The position numbers and the translations under genes are program-made. Positions 16,607 to 26,331 of a DNA stretch of 64,000 bases are shown one piece after another. This stretch comes from Bifidobacterium santillanense. GTDB taxonomy: Bacteria; Actinomycetota; Actinomycetes; Actinomycetales; Bifidobacteriaceae. The DNA is taken from positions 1-64,000 of the forward strand of contig NZ_JAFEJS010000006.1 in assembly GCF_018555385.1 (NCBI RefSeq). Reading direction: 5' to 3'. The first letter of the stretch is position 1; each line of letters begins with the position of its first letter. The notes under the pieces were generated by a model that was given only the letters and a program-made list of their open reading frames with translations, was not told where the DNA came from and searched no databases.

Positions 16607-17400
16607 CGTTCCTCCCCGTTCCGGGTGCCGCGCCCGTCGTCCGCGTCTTCCAATCTCGTACGCAATATCAGGAACGTCGCCAGCATCAGCGCCATGGCCG
16701 GGATCATGAACCGGTCCGGGCCGAACAGCGCCAGACAGATCGCGGAGGCCGACAACCCGACCAGCGCAGACGCATGAGGGCGCGCCGAATCCGCGAGATC
16801 CACGATCGCCGGGCGTGGACGCGGGCGACTGCCGTCGTCCTCCCTCCGATCCCGATCGTCATCCCACTGTCCAAGGAGGATCGACAGGAACAGGGCGGCG
16901 AGCACGAACTCGATGCCCTTGGTGTCGAACGGAAGCACGCCGCCGGCCAGCCAGCCCAACGCTATGCCGCCGAACCAGTAGGAGCGGCAGAGGACGGAGA
17001 TGAACACCATGAACCATCCCCGGTCGACCGACGCCGGAATATGAACGCTGGAATCGACGGCGAACGTCTCGTCGATCATCGTGAAGATCAGATACGGCTT
17101 TTTCCAGCCCAGGCCGCGGAATGTGTCCAGCATCGACAGGCCGTAGAACAGATGACGCGCGTTGACCATGATCGCCAACAGGAACGCGGACCACGGGGCG
17201 AACGGGGACAGCAGCAGATCCACGGTGACGAATTCCATCGACCCGGCGAAGATGACATAGCCCATGGCCAGCGGGTACACGATCGGGAATCCCTTGGCAT
17301 GCATGAGCAGTCCGTAGGATCCGCCGAAAAACAGGAAGCCGGCGGCAATCGGTAGCGTGGGCGGCAACGCGGCGCGGAACGCCGTACGCAACAACGCCAT
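16603..17400 (-). CDS. azlC: Branched-chain amino acid exporter large subunit AzlC
   Basis: A 265-residue AzlC-family membrane protein. Family marks are [41 protein letters not shown] and [10 protein letters not shown] hydrophilic insert rich in Asp and Arg ([18 protein letters not shown]) separates the last helices. ATG 17400 follows AAAGGAT. It is divergent from a LysR regulator, which is the usual arrangement for a pump controlled by its substrate. Confidence 0.9.
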   Translation of the reverse strand: MALLRTAFRAALPPTLPIAAGFLFFGGSYGLLMHAKGFPIVYPLAMGYVIFAGSMEFVTVDLLLSPFAPWSAFLLAIMVNARHLFYGLSMLDTFRGLGWKKPYLIFTMIDETFAVDSSVHIPASVDRGWFMVFISVLCRSYWFGGIALGWLAGGVLPFDTKGIEFVLAALFLSILLGQWDDDRDRREDDGSRPRPRPAIVDLADSARPHASALVGLSASAICLALFGPDRFMIPAMALMLATFLILRTRLEDADDGRGTRNGEER

Positions 17401-17530
17401 ATCGGGGGATCCTTTCCTTCATTGATGTTCCCGTGTGCGTCGAACGATCCAACTGCGTTGGACGTGTCCGATGGCGGCCATCGTATGGCGGGCATATGCG
17501 ATAAGTACAATCAACTTCGCTAATGAACGA

Positions 17531-17545
17531 ATAAGCAATGCTTAT
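17531..17545. promoter_or_regulatory. Probable LysR operator between azlC and the regulator
   Basis: The perfect dyad ATAAGC-AAT-GCTTAT lies in the 167-bp intergenic region, 22 bp before the regulator's start. It fits the T-N11-A type of LysR box. Confidence 0.6.
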
Positions 17546-17567
17546 ACATTCATCTATGATGAGGGTC

Positions 17568-18446
17568 ATGGATAATCGGTATCTCGCCCTGCGGCACATC
17601 GTCGAATACGGCAGCTTCTCCGCGGCCGCCGACGAACTGCGATGCAGCCAGTCGGCCGTCAGCCAGATGATCGCCTCGCTGGAGAAGGAACTCGACGTCA
17701 CCCTGCTCAACCGGCAGCGCGGCGGATGCACGCTCACCGAGGAGGGGCGCCAGCTCTACCCGCTCATCGAACGCTATGTGGAGGACGGCCTGCGCATCCG
17801 GGAACGGACCGACGAGATCCTCGGCCTCGACACCGGCGTGATCCGCATGGGCACCATCGCCAGCATCTCCGCCCACTGGCTGCCCGGACTCATCAGCGGA
17901 TTCCAGCGGCGTCATCCGAACGTGCGGTTCGTCCTGCATCAGGGCGACTACACCACTATCCAGGAATGGATCCACAACGGCACCATCGACTTCGGGTTCA
18001 TCAACCCCGCCGCCGCGCGTGACGTGGAGACCGTCACCATCAAACGGGGCACCATGCTCGCCGTCCTGCCGCAGGCTCATCCGCTCGCCGCACTCGACCG
18101 GGTGCCGCTGGCCGCGCTCGCCAAGGAGCCCATGATCCTGCTGGAGGAGGGGCATTATTCCGAGCCGTTGGAGGCGTTCGCGTCGGTCGGGCTCAAACCG
18201 AACGTGCGGCTGCGCATCCACGACGACTACTCGATCATGACCATGGTCGAGGCCGGATTGGGCTTCAGCATCCTCGCCGAACTCATCCTCCACCGCACCA
18301 GCGCCAACTACCGGCTCGCCCTGCGTCCCACCGACCCGCCCGTGGAACGCACCATCGCCATCGCCTACGCCGACCGCGACAGGCTTCCTCTGGCGGCCAG
18401 ACGATTCATCGAGCACCTGCGAAGCAATATCGATGCGTTGCCGTGA
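17568..18446 (+). CDS. LysR-family transcriptional regulator of azlCD
   Basis: A 292-residue LysR protein. The N-terminal winged helix-turn-helix reads EYGSFSAAADELRCSQSAVS and QMIASLEKELDVTLLNR. An inducer-binding domain follows from about residue 90 (GVIRMGTIASISAHWLPGLI). ATG 17568 has GATGAGG upstream; earlier in-frame ATGs at 17538 lie across the operator. It probably represses or activates the divergent azlCD pair in response to an amino acid. Confidence 0.88.
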   Translation: MDNRYLALRHIVEYGSFSAAADELRCSQSAVSQMIASLEKELDVTLLNRQRGGCTLTEEGRQLYPLIERYVEDGLRIRERTDEILGLDTGVIRMGTIASISAHWLPGLISGFQRRHPNVRFVLHQGDYTTIQEWIHNGTIDFGFINPAAARDVETVTIKRGTMLAVLPQAHPLAALDRVPLAALAKEPMILLEEGHYSEPLEAFASVGLKPNVRLRIHDDYSIMTMVEAGLGFSILAELILHRTSANYRLALRPTDPPVERTIAIAYADRDRLPLAARRFIEHLRSNIDALP

Positions 18447-18505
18447 GGCGATTCGAGATTGGGGCCGTGGGGCTCCATGGTGACCTCGGCACTCTCGGGG
18501 ACGGT

Positions 18506-18558
18506 ATGAAAAAGCCGGAATCCCTTGGAAATCAAGGGTTCCGGCGATGGCGGAGGAT
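18506..18558 (-). repeat. tRNA-Ser 3'-end and terminator remnant (att-like, copy A)
   Basis: Bases 18514-18558 match the tRNA-Ser terminator and 3' acceptor at 29196-29240 at 43 of 45 positions, same orientation. The match fades after the acceptor end, so no tRNA is encoded. The terminator hairpin is kept. This is what integration at a tRNA 3' end leaves at the far edge of an island. Confidence 0.75.
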
Positions 18559-18677
18559 GCGAGGAATCGACCTTCAGGGCGACTCCGCCTTACTGCCGAT
18601 TGAGGTATGCGGGATTCGCGCGCTCGCCGTACCACCTGCGTTACCACGTCCGCGACGTATCGTGACGGGTCTTCACG

Positions 18678-20246
18678 TCATTCACGGGATGGTTGCGATG
18701 GGGTGAGGATGCGCCATGTGCCGCGTCTGTCCGAGCCTTCGCGAGTGATGAGCCCGTTTTTCCTCATCGTCTGAAGCGCACGCCATATCGTGTTATAAGA
18801 CACGCCCAGCGCGGATGCTGCTTGCCGGTAAGTGAGCGACGGATTGTCTCCAATCAGGTTCAGAAGCAACCGCTCCCTTTCCGTCAACCCATTTACAGTC
18901 CCATTTACAGTCCCATTTACAGTCCCATTTACAGTCCCATTTACAGTCCCATTTACAGTCCCATTTACAGTCCCATCGGGGTCATTTATCTGCTCACTTG
19001 GGTCGTTTGCAGTCTCATCTTGGTTATGCTCGTCCTCGCTGTGAACAGATAAATCACCCGCAGCGACGTCACCTTCCACCCAGCGCACGGGGACGAACGC
19101 CTCGAACACGTCGCCGTCGTCGAGCACGGGATCCTTGCCGGAGTAGGGTTTCGAGTACTTGTACAGGTTGCGCATGCCGCTGCCGAGCTCGTCGGCCAGA
19201 CCGATGTTGCGGAAGAACTTCGCGATGAACGGGTTCTTGGACACCGGTTTGAAGCTCGTGATGGCGAGTTGGCCCTGAAAAATCGCCTTGGAGGCGTTCT
19301 CCGTGTGGATGCCGTCGTTGAGGATGAGGAACTTGGCCGGGTACGGGCTGACGAACTCGCGATGAATCATCAGGTTCGAGACCAGCTCGCGGATGATGAT
19401 GTCGCGAGGGCTGACGGTCTGGTCGCCCTCCAGCATGAACCGGTCGGGCAGGTATCGCTTCGCGAATTCGGAGATCTGCGCCTGCGCCTCGATCAGGTTC
19501 GTGGCCACGATGAGCCGGTCGTCGTAGCGGTCCAGGTTCTCGCGGCGCACGATCACGTCGGTCTTGTAGGCGGGCGCGATGCGTGAGATGACTTCGTCCT
19601 TGCCGAGCAGCATCACGGCGGCGAGGTTGAAGCCCTTTTCGCCGGTGTCGTAGTTCACGCCGTACAGGTCGGCGCTGCGCATCAGCTCCATGTCGTCCAT
19701 CTCGGCCCATGGGTGGCCGGGCGTCTTCAACGCGGCCAGCTTGCGCACGCGCGGCAGCAGATCGAATCTGAAGTCGGACGGCTTCAAGTACCGGTACACG
19801 CGTTGTTCGCTGAAATGGTTCTGCTTGCGGATGTGCATCTGCGCGATCTGCGTCTCGCTGGTGATGCGCCGATCCACGTCGGCCACACGGTCGTAGATCA
19901 CGTGCTTGAAGCTGACGACGGCGGGACCGGCGGGGACCCACACGCGGATCACGAGCTTGCCGTCGTATTCGATGCGTTCGGTCTCGATGGCGGGCGCGAC
20001 GTTGAACAGTTTGGGATTGCCGACCACGTTCACCAGATTGCGCTCGATGGCTGTGGCCTGCGACCGATTGACGCCTTCGATGGTGCCGTCGTCGAGCACG
20101 CCGAGGTAGATCGATCCGCCGAACCGGTTGTTGAACGAGCACACCGTCTCGAATGTGTCCGCCTCGGGCTGGACGCCGCAACGCTTGAACTCGACAGAGA
20201 TGTTCTCGCCATGCTCGAGCACGGCGGAAAGTTCCGTAGCGTTCAT
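18678..20246 (-). CDS. AlbA_2 (Schlafen-like) ATP-binding protein with winged helix
   Basis: A 522-residue protein. An AlbA_2 domain at about 10-130 (ENISVEFKRCG, CSFNNRFGGSIYLGVLDDG) is followed by a HATPase_c_4 region (REFVSPYPAKFLILNDGIHT, IGLADELGSGMRNL). A linker contains seven TVNG repeats, then a winged helix-turn-helix (TYRQAASALGVSYNTIWRALQTMRKNGL). Such proteins are common accessory regulators or defence-linked factors; the target is unknown. Ribosome binding site GGGGGAGG. It lies inside the region framed by tRNA-Ser remnants. Confidence 0.85.
   Translation of the reverse strand: MNATELSAVLEHGENISVEFKRCGVQPEADTFETVCSFNNRFGGSIYLGVLDDGTIEGVNRSQATAIERNLVNVVGNPKLFNVAPAIETERIEYDGKLVIRVWVPAGPAVVSFKHVIYDRVADVDRRITSETQIAQMHIRKQNHFSEQRVYRYLKPSDFRFDLLPRVRKLAALKTPGHPWAEMDDMELMRSADLYGVNYDTGEKGFNLAAVMLLGKDEVISRIAPAYKTDVIVRRENLDRYDDRLIVATNLIEAQAQISEFAKRYLPDRFMLEGDQTVSPRDIIIRELVSNLMIHREFVSPYPAKFLILNDGIHTENASKAIFQGQLAITSFKPVSKNPFIAKFFRNIGLADELGSGMRNLYKYSKPYSGKDPVLDDGDVFEAFVPVRWVEGDVAAGDLSVHSEDEHNQDETANDPSEQINDPDGTVNGTVNGTVNGTVNGTVNGTVNGTVNGLTERERLLLNLIGDNPSLTYRQAASALGVSYNTIWRALQTMRKNGLITREGSDRRGTWRILTPSQPSRE
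18888..18976. repeat. 12-bp tandem repeat coding for TVNG units
   Basis: Seven copies of TTTACAGTCCCA (plus strand) in the linker of the ATPase gene. Because the unit is four codons, gain or loss of copies changes linker length without a frameshift. Confidence 0.9.
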
Positions 20247-20435
20247 GTCGCCTCCCCCGAATCATTTGTTTGTCCAGTGTAACGCAGGTCAAACTAGGCA
20301 ACTCGAAATGCGGAATCTGAGATGACTCATTCGCCGGTGATGCGTAAGTACCGGCGCTTGACGTGTGCTCCTGCCGTTGACCGGAACAACAAGGAGCACA
20401 CCGAATAGCCGTCAGCTACGTCACCGGGCCGGACA

Positions 20436-21851
20436 TCACCGGTTTTCGTCACCGCCCGCCGCATCCGCCCGCCGCGTGACGGCGCCGACGTGAGCCAGCC
20501 AACATCCCAGCGGAATGGTGAGCGCGCCGCCGATGATGAAGATGAGCCGCACGTCGATCATGTCGGCCAGCGGGCCGAACACCAGCATGCCCAGCGGCGT
20601 GCCGAAGGTCGAGAACGCGTTCAACAGTCCGAACACGCGCCCCTGCATGCCCTCGGACACCTCCTGCTGCAGCATCGTGAACGCCGGCGATGCGGCCAAC
20701 GGCGTGGCCAGTCCGGTCAGGAAATCAATGATCAGGAACACGAGCAGCGTCGGCGCGAAACCAAGCCCCGCCGTGGTGATGCCGATCAGCACAAACCCGA
20801 CGGCCACCGCGCGCAGACAGTCGTGGATACGCTTGGCACCGACCGACGACATCAGCAGCCCGCCGAGAATCATGCCGATGCTCCATGCCAGCTCGTTGGC
20901 GGCCAGCTTGTCCGACGTGCTGGTGAACACCGCGAACCCGAGGTTCAGATCGTCGTGCTGGTACTCACGGTTGATGAGCAGCAGTGTGAGGTTCATCGGC
21001 GCCACGTTGATGAAGCAGACCATCGCATTGCCGAGAATGATGCTGCGGATGCGGCGCGACTGCCACGCGTACGCGAATCCCTCCCTCAGCTCGCGGATGA
21101 TGCGCGCAACGGCACCGTCGCGGTCTTCCGATGTTTCCGCAGCCGCACTGTCGGTTTCGTTGTCGCCCTGCCGCACGCCGGCCGATTCGGGAACGCGTAT
21201 GCACAGCGTGAATCCGATGCCGACGACGGCTGTGGTCACGTCGACGAACAGAATCGCCCACAACGGCAGCATGGTGACCAGTACGGCGGCCAGTGCGGGT
21301 GCAACGATCTGATTGGCGGACTGCAGGGTGCCGTTGACCGAGTTGACCCGCATCAGTTTGGATTCGGGCGTGATCTGCGGGATGAACGACTGCACGGCGG
21401 GCGTCTGCACACCGGCGCCCGCGGACCGCAGCGCGAGCGCCAGCATGATGAGCGAGAGATTCGCCCAGCCGGTCGCGAACGCCACAGCCAGCAGGACGGT
21501 AAGGCACGCGATCACGGCGTCGGGAAGCATGATAAGCAGCTTGCGATTCCACCGGTCGGCCCAGATGCCGCCGAACATGGACACCACGGCTTGCGGCAGA
21601 CAGGTGAGGATCATGGCCGAAGCCATGACCGAACCGGAGTCCGACCGCATGACCAGATGCCAGAAGATCGCGTACTGCACCACCGATGATCCCAGCAGCG
21701 AGAGCGTCTGACCGGTCAGCAGCAGCGCGATCCGCTGCTTCCAGGCTGGGTCTTGTGCCGATGCTGCCGGCTCGGGATGGGAAACGGTTGAGTTGGAAGA
21801 TTTCGATGATGACGTATCAGCTGACGTATTGGTTAAGGTATTGGTTGACAT
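20436..21851 (-). CDS. MFS efflux transporter (MefA/macrolide-type)
   Basis: A 471-residue major-facilitator protein with about twelve helices. Marks are LLLTGQTLSLLGSSVVQYAI at helix 1 and GGIWADRWNRKLLIMLPDAV in the 2-3 loop; the second half has ASPAFTMLQQEVSEGMQGRV. The N-terminal 50 residues are a Ser/Thr-rich cytoplasmic tail. ATG 21851 has AAGGA; the earlier in-frame start at 21905 does not. Likely a drug or peptide exporter. It lies between two tRNA-Ser remnants with the AlbA ATPase gene. Confidence 0.85.
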   Translation of the reverse strand: MSTNTLTNTSADTSSSKSSNSTVSHPEPAASAQDPAWKQRIALLLTGQTLSLLGSSVVQYAIFWHLVMRSDSGSVMASAMILTCLPQAVVSMFGGIWADRWNRKLLIMLPDAVIACLTVLLAVAFATGWANLSLIMLALALRSAGAGVQTPAVQSFIPQITPESKLMRVNSVNGTLQSANQIVAPALAAVLVTMLPLWAILFVDVTTAVVGIGFTLCIRVPESAGVRQGDNETDSAAAETSEDRDGAVARIIRELREGFAYAWQSRRIRSIILGNAMVCFINVAPMNLTLLLINREYQHDDLNLGFAVFTSTSDKLAANELAWSIGMILGGLLMSSVGAKRIHDCLRAVAVGFVLIGITTAGLGFAPTLLVFLIIDFLTGLATPLAASPAFTMLQQEVSEGMQGRVFGLLNAFSTFGTPLGMLVFGPLADMIDVRLIFIIGGALTIPLGCWLAHVGAVTRRADAAGGDENR

Positions 21852-22316
21852 GATGATCCTTGGATGTATCCAGCTCCCGCGATGCAGCGACGGGTAACGT
21901 CGCATACGTCACGCGATATGCCGTGACGACGCAGACGATTGATTCACTGCCGTTTACTGACGAACGGGAGTTCCGATGATAACGACGGACAGCGCGCGAA
22001 TACGGCCCACATAAGATCACTCAAAACCGTTCGGACATAATGCATCATCCGCGTATACCAACGCAGGATCACAACCGATCACGGAGCGGTAAAAAGAAGA
22101 TACTGCGAGCCGCGCTACGCGCGCTCACCGGTCACGCGCGGACGAAACTGAACCCTCGTCATCGCGCATGACAGAATCATCATGCAACATCTCATGCGAG
22201 CCACCGTACCAGTCGCGACAAGCCTATTACCGCACATGCCCGCAGTCCGGACGTCGCCGGCAGCCCACGCGCCGCTTCGTTGCGGTCGAAAACGGCGGCC
22301 ATAACGAAAACAAAAA
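21852..22316. other. No gene seen
   Basis: Intergenic stretch after the MFS gene's 5' end, inside the putative island. I find no supported coding sequence or RNA. The rest of the gap (22368-22675) is likewise empty. Confidence 0.5.
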
Positions 22317-22367
22317 AGGGCTTTCAGATTGCTCTGAAAACCCTGATGGCGGAGGATACGAGATTCG
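22317..22367 (-). repeat. tRNA-Ser 3'-end remnant (att-like, copy B)
   Basis: Bases 22345-22367 are identical to the tRNA-Ser 3' end at 29228-29250 (23 of 23). A terminator-like hairpin (AGGGCTTTCAG with CTGAAAACCCT) lies at 22317-22344, in the same place relative to the tRNA end but of different sequence. Orientation equals that of tRNA-Ser and copy A. Confidence 0.75.
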
Positions 22368-22675
22368 CAACTTCAAGCCGCCAGACTGGCTTAATCGCAA
22401 CGAAGGTTAGTGCGCCGCCTAATTGCCTTACCGCTTAACTTACCGCTCTTTCGGCGTGTCGCGGAAGGTTGCGGGCCGGACGCCGGCGGGCAACCGCTTC
22501 GGTACCGTTTCAGCCATCATACCCAATGAAATCGTCGGATTGTGCGGGGGCTGGCTGCGCGCTTTGCCTGCGGGCCGGATGGTAATGAAGGCATCTATCC
22601 CCGTCGGATGGGGGACGCGGGTGCGATGTGGTCGGCCCGGAGCGTTCCTTGCTGCGATCGCGTGATGAACGGGTC

Positions 22676-23371
22676 CTATTCGGATGCCCGTTGGCGTACG
22701 GGATGTTGGTCATCGTGTTCCTTCTGGATGAGGTCATCGGTCGTCTTGTGTCGTAGCGCATACAGCTGTCCGATGTAGAGCAGGTCGAAGATCAGGCAGA
22801 TCGCTCCCATGAGCAGGATATAGACGTTGAGGCTCTCAATCAGTCCGCCCAGTATCGTGGGGGCGAGCGTGCCCAGGCATTTGGCGACGGCCATCGTCAT
22901 GGTCTGTCCACGTCCGTCGCCGCGATTCCATAGATGGGTGAGGAACAGCACGGACATCACGGCGTTCTGCGCGAACGCCGAGTACTGCGACGCCTCCACG
23001 GCGTTGTCGAAGCGCAGATAGAACGCGAGCTGCGCCATCGCGCAGGTGATGAGCGTGAGCATGGTGAACGCGATGAAATGGCGTCGCGCCGGCGCCGGCA
23101 GCAGCGCGCGCCCGTACCGCATCCAGGTGACGATGATGGCGATGTCAAGGCACGCCCAGATCATGTTGATCCATGTCTGTATGCCCGATGGCTCGGCGGT
23201 GAACCCGTAGAAGGCGTACAGCACCTCCCAGCAGATGTTGAGTCCCAGCGCGAACAGGGGCATGCCGCAGGTGCGGTCCCTGAAACCGTTGCGGATCAGG
23301 CTGACGTAGGTCACCGACCAGCAGATGCCCGACACGGCCATCAGCACTGGCCTGATCATCGCGATGTCCAT
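22676..23371 (-). CDS. Seven-helix membrane protein resembling transmembrane terpene cyclases
   Basis: A 231-residue protein with about seven membrane helices and little outside them. The motif GLNICWEVLYAFYG in helix 2 resembles the conserved N-x-x-W-E of the PaxB/Pyr4-type membrane terpene cyclase family, and ACLDIAIIVTWMRYG could supply a second acidic residue. No prenyl-transferase or polyketide gene is nearby, so the biochemical role is open. The ribosome binding site is GGAG. It is divergent from a short TetR-like gene. Confidence 0.5.
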   Translation of the reverse strand: MDIAMIRPVLMAVSGICWSVTYVSLIRNGFRDRTCGMPLFALGLNICWEVLYAFYGFTAEPSGIQTWINMIWACLDIAIIVTWMRYGRALLPAPARRHFIAFTMLTLITCAMAQLAFYLRFDNAVEASQYSAFAQNAVMSVLFLTHLWNRGDGRGQTMTMAVAKCLGTLAPTILGGLIESLNVYILLMGAICLIFDLLYIGQLYALRHKTTDDLIQKEHDDQHPVRQRASE

Positions 23372-23523
23372 GATGCGTTTTCTCCGTTCGTTGCGTTCCC
23401 GTATGGGCCTTCGGCATATACGCTAGCGGCGGGCGAATGATGCGGGACGTACGTTTCGGTGCGATCCGGCAGATAACTGACATGTGGGGATGGGATGTCC
23501 GTCAACACGGGGAATCTTTACAT

Positions 23524-23832
23524 ATGGCAGAGTATCGGCGGAACATTCGTGACAATCGGGATTTGCGGGTCGTGCGCACCTACGAGTCGCTGTTCGGGGC
23601 TTTCGAGCGGCTGATGGCCGTCAAGCGTCTGGAGGACATCACCGTCAGCGAGTTGTGCGATGAGGCGATGGTGCGCCGCGCCACGTTCTACTCCCACTTC
23701 TCGGATAAGAGCGATTTCGTCGCGGCGATGATGCGCCGGATGCAGCATCTGTCGATGGAGTCCTTCCGTGGGGAGTGGAAGAGACTGCGTGCAGGCGGTG
23801 TGACGCCGGACCGTGCGATGCTGCGCGTCTGA
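23524..23832 (+). CDS. Short TetR-type regulator, probably truncated
   Basis: Only 102 residues. The N-terminal half is a normal TetR helix-turn-helix (LEDITVSELCDEAMVRRATF then YSHFSDKSDF), but the ligand-binding domain found in full proteins (about 190 residues) stops after ESFRGEWKRLRAGGVTPDR. ATG 23524 has GGGGAA upstream. It may still bind DNA, or it may be a remnant. It would naturally control the divergent membrane protein. Confidence 0.7.
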   Translation: MAEYRRNIRDNRDLRVVRTYESLFGAFERLMAVKRLEDITVSELCDEAMVRRATFYSHFSDKSDFVAAMMRRMQHLSMESFRGEWKRLRAGGVTPDRAMLRV

Positions 23833-23855
23833 TGGCCTAACAGGTTGAATAGCGC

Positions 23856-23894
23856 GAGAGCCGGCCCCCAAGATACTCGGGGCGTCCGGCTCTC
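23856..23894 (+). terminator. Hairpin between the TetR gene and the next remnant
   Basis: GAGAGCCGG at 23856-23864 pairs with CCGGCTCTC at 23886-23894. It stands between convergent genes and could end transcripts from both sides. Confidence 0.5.
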
Positions 23895-23950
23895 ACTTCC
23901 ATTTCTCCAGCGGGGTTGGCTTACTTTGAAGTAAGCACGGCCTGACAGTG

Positions 23951-24235
23951 TCAGTCACCGTCGATGAATCGGATGTCGTTTCTGTCCTGCGAGGCTTCAC
24001 GACGTTCGAGCACGAGTGTGTCCACGCTGTATTCTGTTTCCAACAGGGGGAGAAGATGTTCCAAACATTTGCGTCGGGCTCGTTCGGCGGTATTCCAACG
24101 GTCCATGGGCACGGCGGCCACGATGACGTGATCAAGATGCATGGCGTCGATTGCGTCGATGACTTTACCGCGCAATGAAGGTCGCATATCTCGCCAATGC
24201 CGTTTCTTCGCGCCTTTGGGCTTGAGCGAGGCCAA
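23951..24235 (-). pseudogene. Fragment of an unrecognised protein
   Basis: A 94-codon frame that opens only with TTG and is open further upstream into the zinc-binding gene, so its true 5' end is missing. The product (KGAKKRHWRDMRPSLRGKVI, MHLDHVIVAAVPMDRWNTAE, LLPLLETEYSVDTLVLERRE) looks like part of a folded protein, perhaps the nuclease-like DUF3800 family. That comparison is from memory only. It ends abruptly at TGA. Confidence 0.35.
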
Positions 24236-24258
24236 CCTTTGCCGGGTCAGGGAAGGAA

Positions 24259-25956
24259 TCAGTGAGCCAGCATCTCGGTGGCTACTTCCTCCTTGCTCAT
24301 GGACGCCGGGTAATACGTGGGCCAGTTGTCCATTTCCTTCAAGGTCTCTTCTTGGGAATCATTGCCCATGAAGATGTGGAAGTGCGCGGCCTTGGTTGGC
24401 GCGATGCCGTGATCCGAGAACTGCACGATCTTCGGTGCACCTTCGGGCGCGTCGCCGGTGGCGGTGAACAGATAGCGCACGCCGCGATTGCCCTTGGCGT
24501 AGTCGAGGATTTTGAAGCCGCTGTACTCATAGGTGGCGGTGGCCGTCTTGCCGCCTCGGGTGAAGCTCATCTGATCGCCCTTGATGGCAATCCTCTCCAC
24601 ATCGGTCTTATAGCCGGCGTCGTAGTACTTCGTGTATTCGGCTGCGGTCATGTCGCCCTTCTTGGCCTTGGCCTCCATCACCTTGTCGAGTGTGCCGTCT
24701 TGGAGCAGCGGGTAGACGGACTGCCACTCGCCCTCGTAGTCGGACAGGCTGCGGTCCTTGACGTCCTGGGTCAGGAAGTAACCGTTGGTGGTGTCGGTGG
24801 CCAGAGCCTGGTTGGCGATCAGCGTGAGCCAGCCAAGCAGCGTCTTCTGGTTCTCCGGCAGCTGTTCGGTTACGGAGATGATCGTCTTGTTGCTGGATTG
24901 CGCGGCATCGTTGAGTTTCTTGGCGAAGCCGTTCATTTCCTGCGGATTGACGACGAGCAGGTCCACGTTATTGCCGGAGACGATGCCCATGGCGTTCTTG
25001 AGGTCCGCCGCGGAGGGCTCGGCTTCGCTGTTCATCGCGTTCGTGTAAGTTGCGGGAGTCTTGTCGATTGCACCGATGTATTCCAGCAGATAGCTGATGA
25101 TGGATTCGGTGGCCACATAGCGGCGCTGCACGTCGGTGGAGCGGGCCTTGTTCACCAGGGTCACGAAGTCGGCGTACTCGCCATTCCACTCGTTGAAGTG
25201 ACGCTGAGCGGTGGCGGCGGTGGCGGAACTCGCGCCGGCCTTGTCCGTATAGGCGGCGTTGATGGCCTCGGCGGCTTTCAGCACGGCTTCGGGGCTGAAC
25301 CACAGGTGCGGGTTCGTGGAACCGTGGTGATGATGATGTCCTTCCTCGCCGTCGGCGTGGTCGTGGTCATGCTCGTGCTCCTCGGTGGCGGTGATGCCCA
25401 TGAGATCGCCCACGTTCACAACGGCCTGACGCTTGGTATCAAGCTGTGCTTTCTCAGCCCAGCCGTCATAGCCTGCGCCGTTGAGCACCACGATGTCCGC
25501 CTTGGCGAGTTTGGCCAGGTCGGATGCGGTGGCCTCGTAATCGTGTGGGTCGGCGGAGGTCGAGTTGATGAGCGAAGTCACTGTGGCGCAGGAGCCGCCG
25601 AGCTGTTGGGCCAAGGATCCCCATTGGTTGACTGAGGCGACCACGGTGAAGGTGGTGTCGCAGGAGTCATTGGTGGCGTCTGCGGCTGGGCTTGTGGTGT
25701 TGCCTACGGTTGATGAAGTCGAGCCGTTTGGCTTGAGGAAGGTGAATGCGCCGAGAATCAAGACGCCTAGTACGGCGCCGATAACGAAAGCGACGACAAT
25801 GCCGATGATGGTGTTGCGTTTGGAGACGGTGGTTGTGACAGCGGATGCATTGCTGCTGCGCGCGGTGCTATCGGATGCACTGCCGCCAATCGGGCTGTCG
25901 GTCTGATGGTTCTTGGAGTGGTTGGTTGAGGGCTGGCTGGTATTGGGATCAGTCAT
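24259..25956 (-). CDS. Zinc-binding protein: ZnuA/AdcA domain fused to ZinT
   Basis: A 565-residue protein. After a 47-residue Ser/Thr-rich N terminus comes a membrane helix (IIGIVVAFVIGAVLGVLILG) that would anchor it outside the cell. A cluster-9 metal-binding domain follows (ASVNQWGSLAQQLGGSCA) with a His-rich loop (EHEHDHDHADGEEGHHHHHG) at about 195-215. The last 185 residues are a ZinT domain (LSDYEGEWQSVYPLLQDGTL, HFHIFMGND). Streptococcal AdcA has the same fusion. No zinc permease or ATPase gene is next to it. It follows the Zur-linked ribosomal protein genes in the same direction. Confidence 0.88.
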   Translation of the reverse strand: MTDPNTSQPSTNHSKNHQTDSPIGGSASDSTARSSNASAVTTTVSKRNTIIGIVVAFVIGAVLGVLILGAFTFLKPNGSTSSTVGNTTSPAADATNDSCDTTFTVVASVNQWGSLAQQLGGSCATVTSLINSTSADPHDYEATASDLAKLAKADIVVLNGAGYDGWAEKAQLDTKRQAVVNVGDLMGITATEEHEHDHDHADGEEGHHHHHGSTNPHLWFSPEAVLKAAEAINAAYTDKAGASSATAATAQRHFNEWNGEYADFVTLVNKARSTDVQRRYVATESIISYLLEYIGAIDKTPATYTNAMNSEAEPSAADLKNAMGIVSGNNVDLLVVNPQEMNGFAKKLNDAAQSSNKTIISVTEQLPENQKTLLGWLTLIANQALATDTTNGYFLTQDVKDRSLSDYEGEWQSVYPLLQDGTLDKVMEAKAKKGDMTAAEYTKYYDAGYKTDVERIAIKGDQMSFTRGGKTATATYEYSGFKILDYAKGNRGVRYLFTATGDAPEGAPKIVQFSDHGIAPTKAAHFHIFMGNDSQEETLKEMDNWPTYYPASMSKEEVATEMLAH

Positions 25957-26163
25957 GCTCTGACTTTCTACCTAATGTTTTTCTCTCGAAAATGCGTGTG
26001 GATATATGCGGGTGGTCGGTCGATATGGTAGCGGCGGTTCGCGCCCGTGAACGGCGGCATGTGGAGGAAATAGGAGAAGAACACGTGCCGTGACTATTCG
26101 GGGCGGAACCGCCGCTGTCATGTTGTTGCGAGACTTGGTGAATGTGGAATCCATCGATGGTGG

Positions 26164-26331
26164 TTATGGTTTCATATACCCCTTTCGTACGGCGGCGGCC
26201 AGATTCTGCGGAACCTGAGCCACTTCGCCTTCGGGCGTTCTGACCGTGGCCAACTGGGGTACTTTGGCCTTCCAATTGGCTCGGCGAGAGTGCGTGTTGG
26301 CTCGGGACGTCTTGTATTTGGGCAGTGCCAT
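26164..26331 (-). CDS. rpmF: Ribosomal protein bL32, cysteine-free form
   Basis: A 55-residue bL32 with the usual start [20 protein letters not shown]. It has no cysteine, so it cannot hold the zinc ion of the standard form. Its ATG overlaps the bL36 stop (TGATG). It is the last ribosomal gene of the zinc-starvation operon. Confidence 0.88.
   Translation of the reverse strand: MALPKYKTSRANTHSRRANWKAKVPQLATVRTPEGEVAQVPQNLAAAVRKGYMKP

Noticed and set aside
22168..22410. Small protein containing GGGYEIRNF
   Set aside because: The matching part is the tRNA-Ser 3' end read as codons, not a gene.
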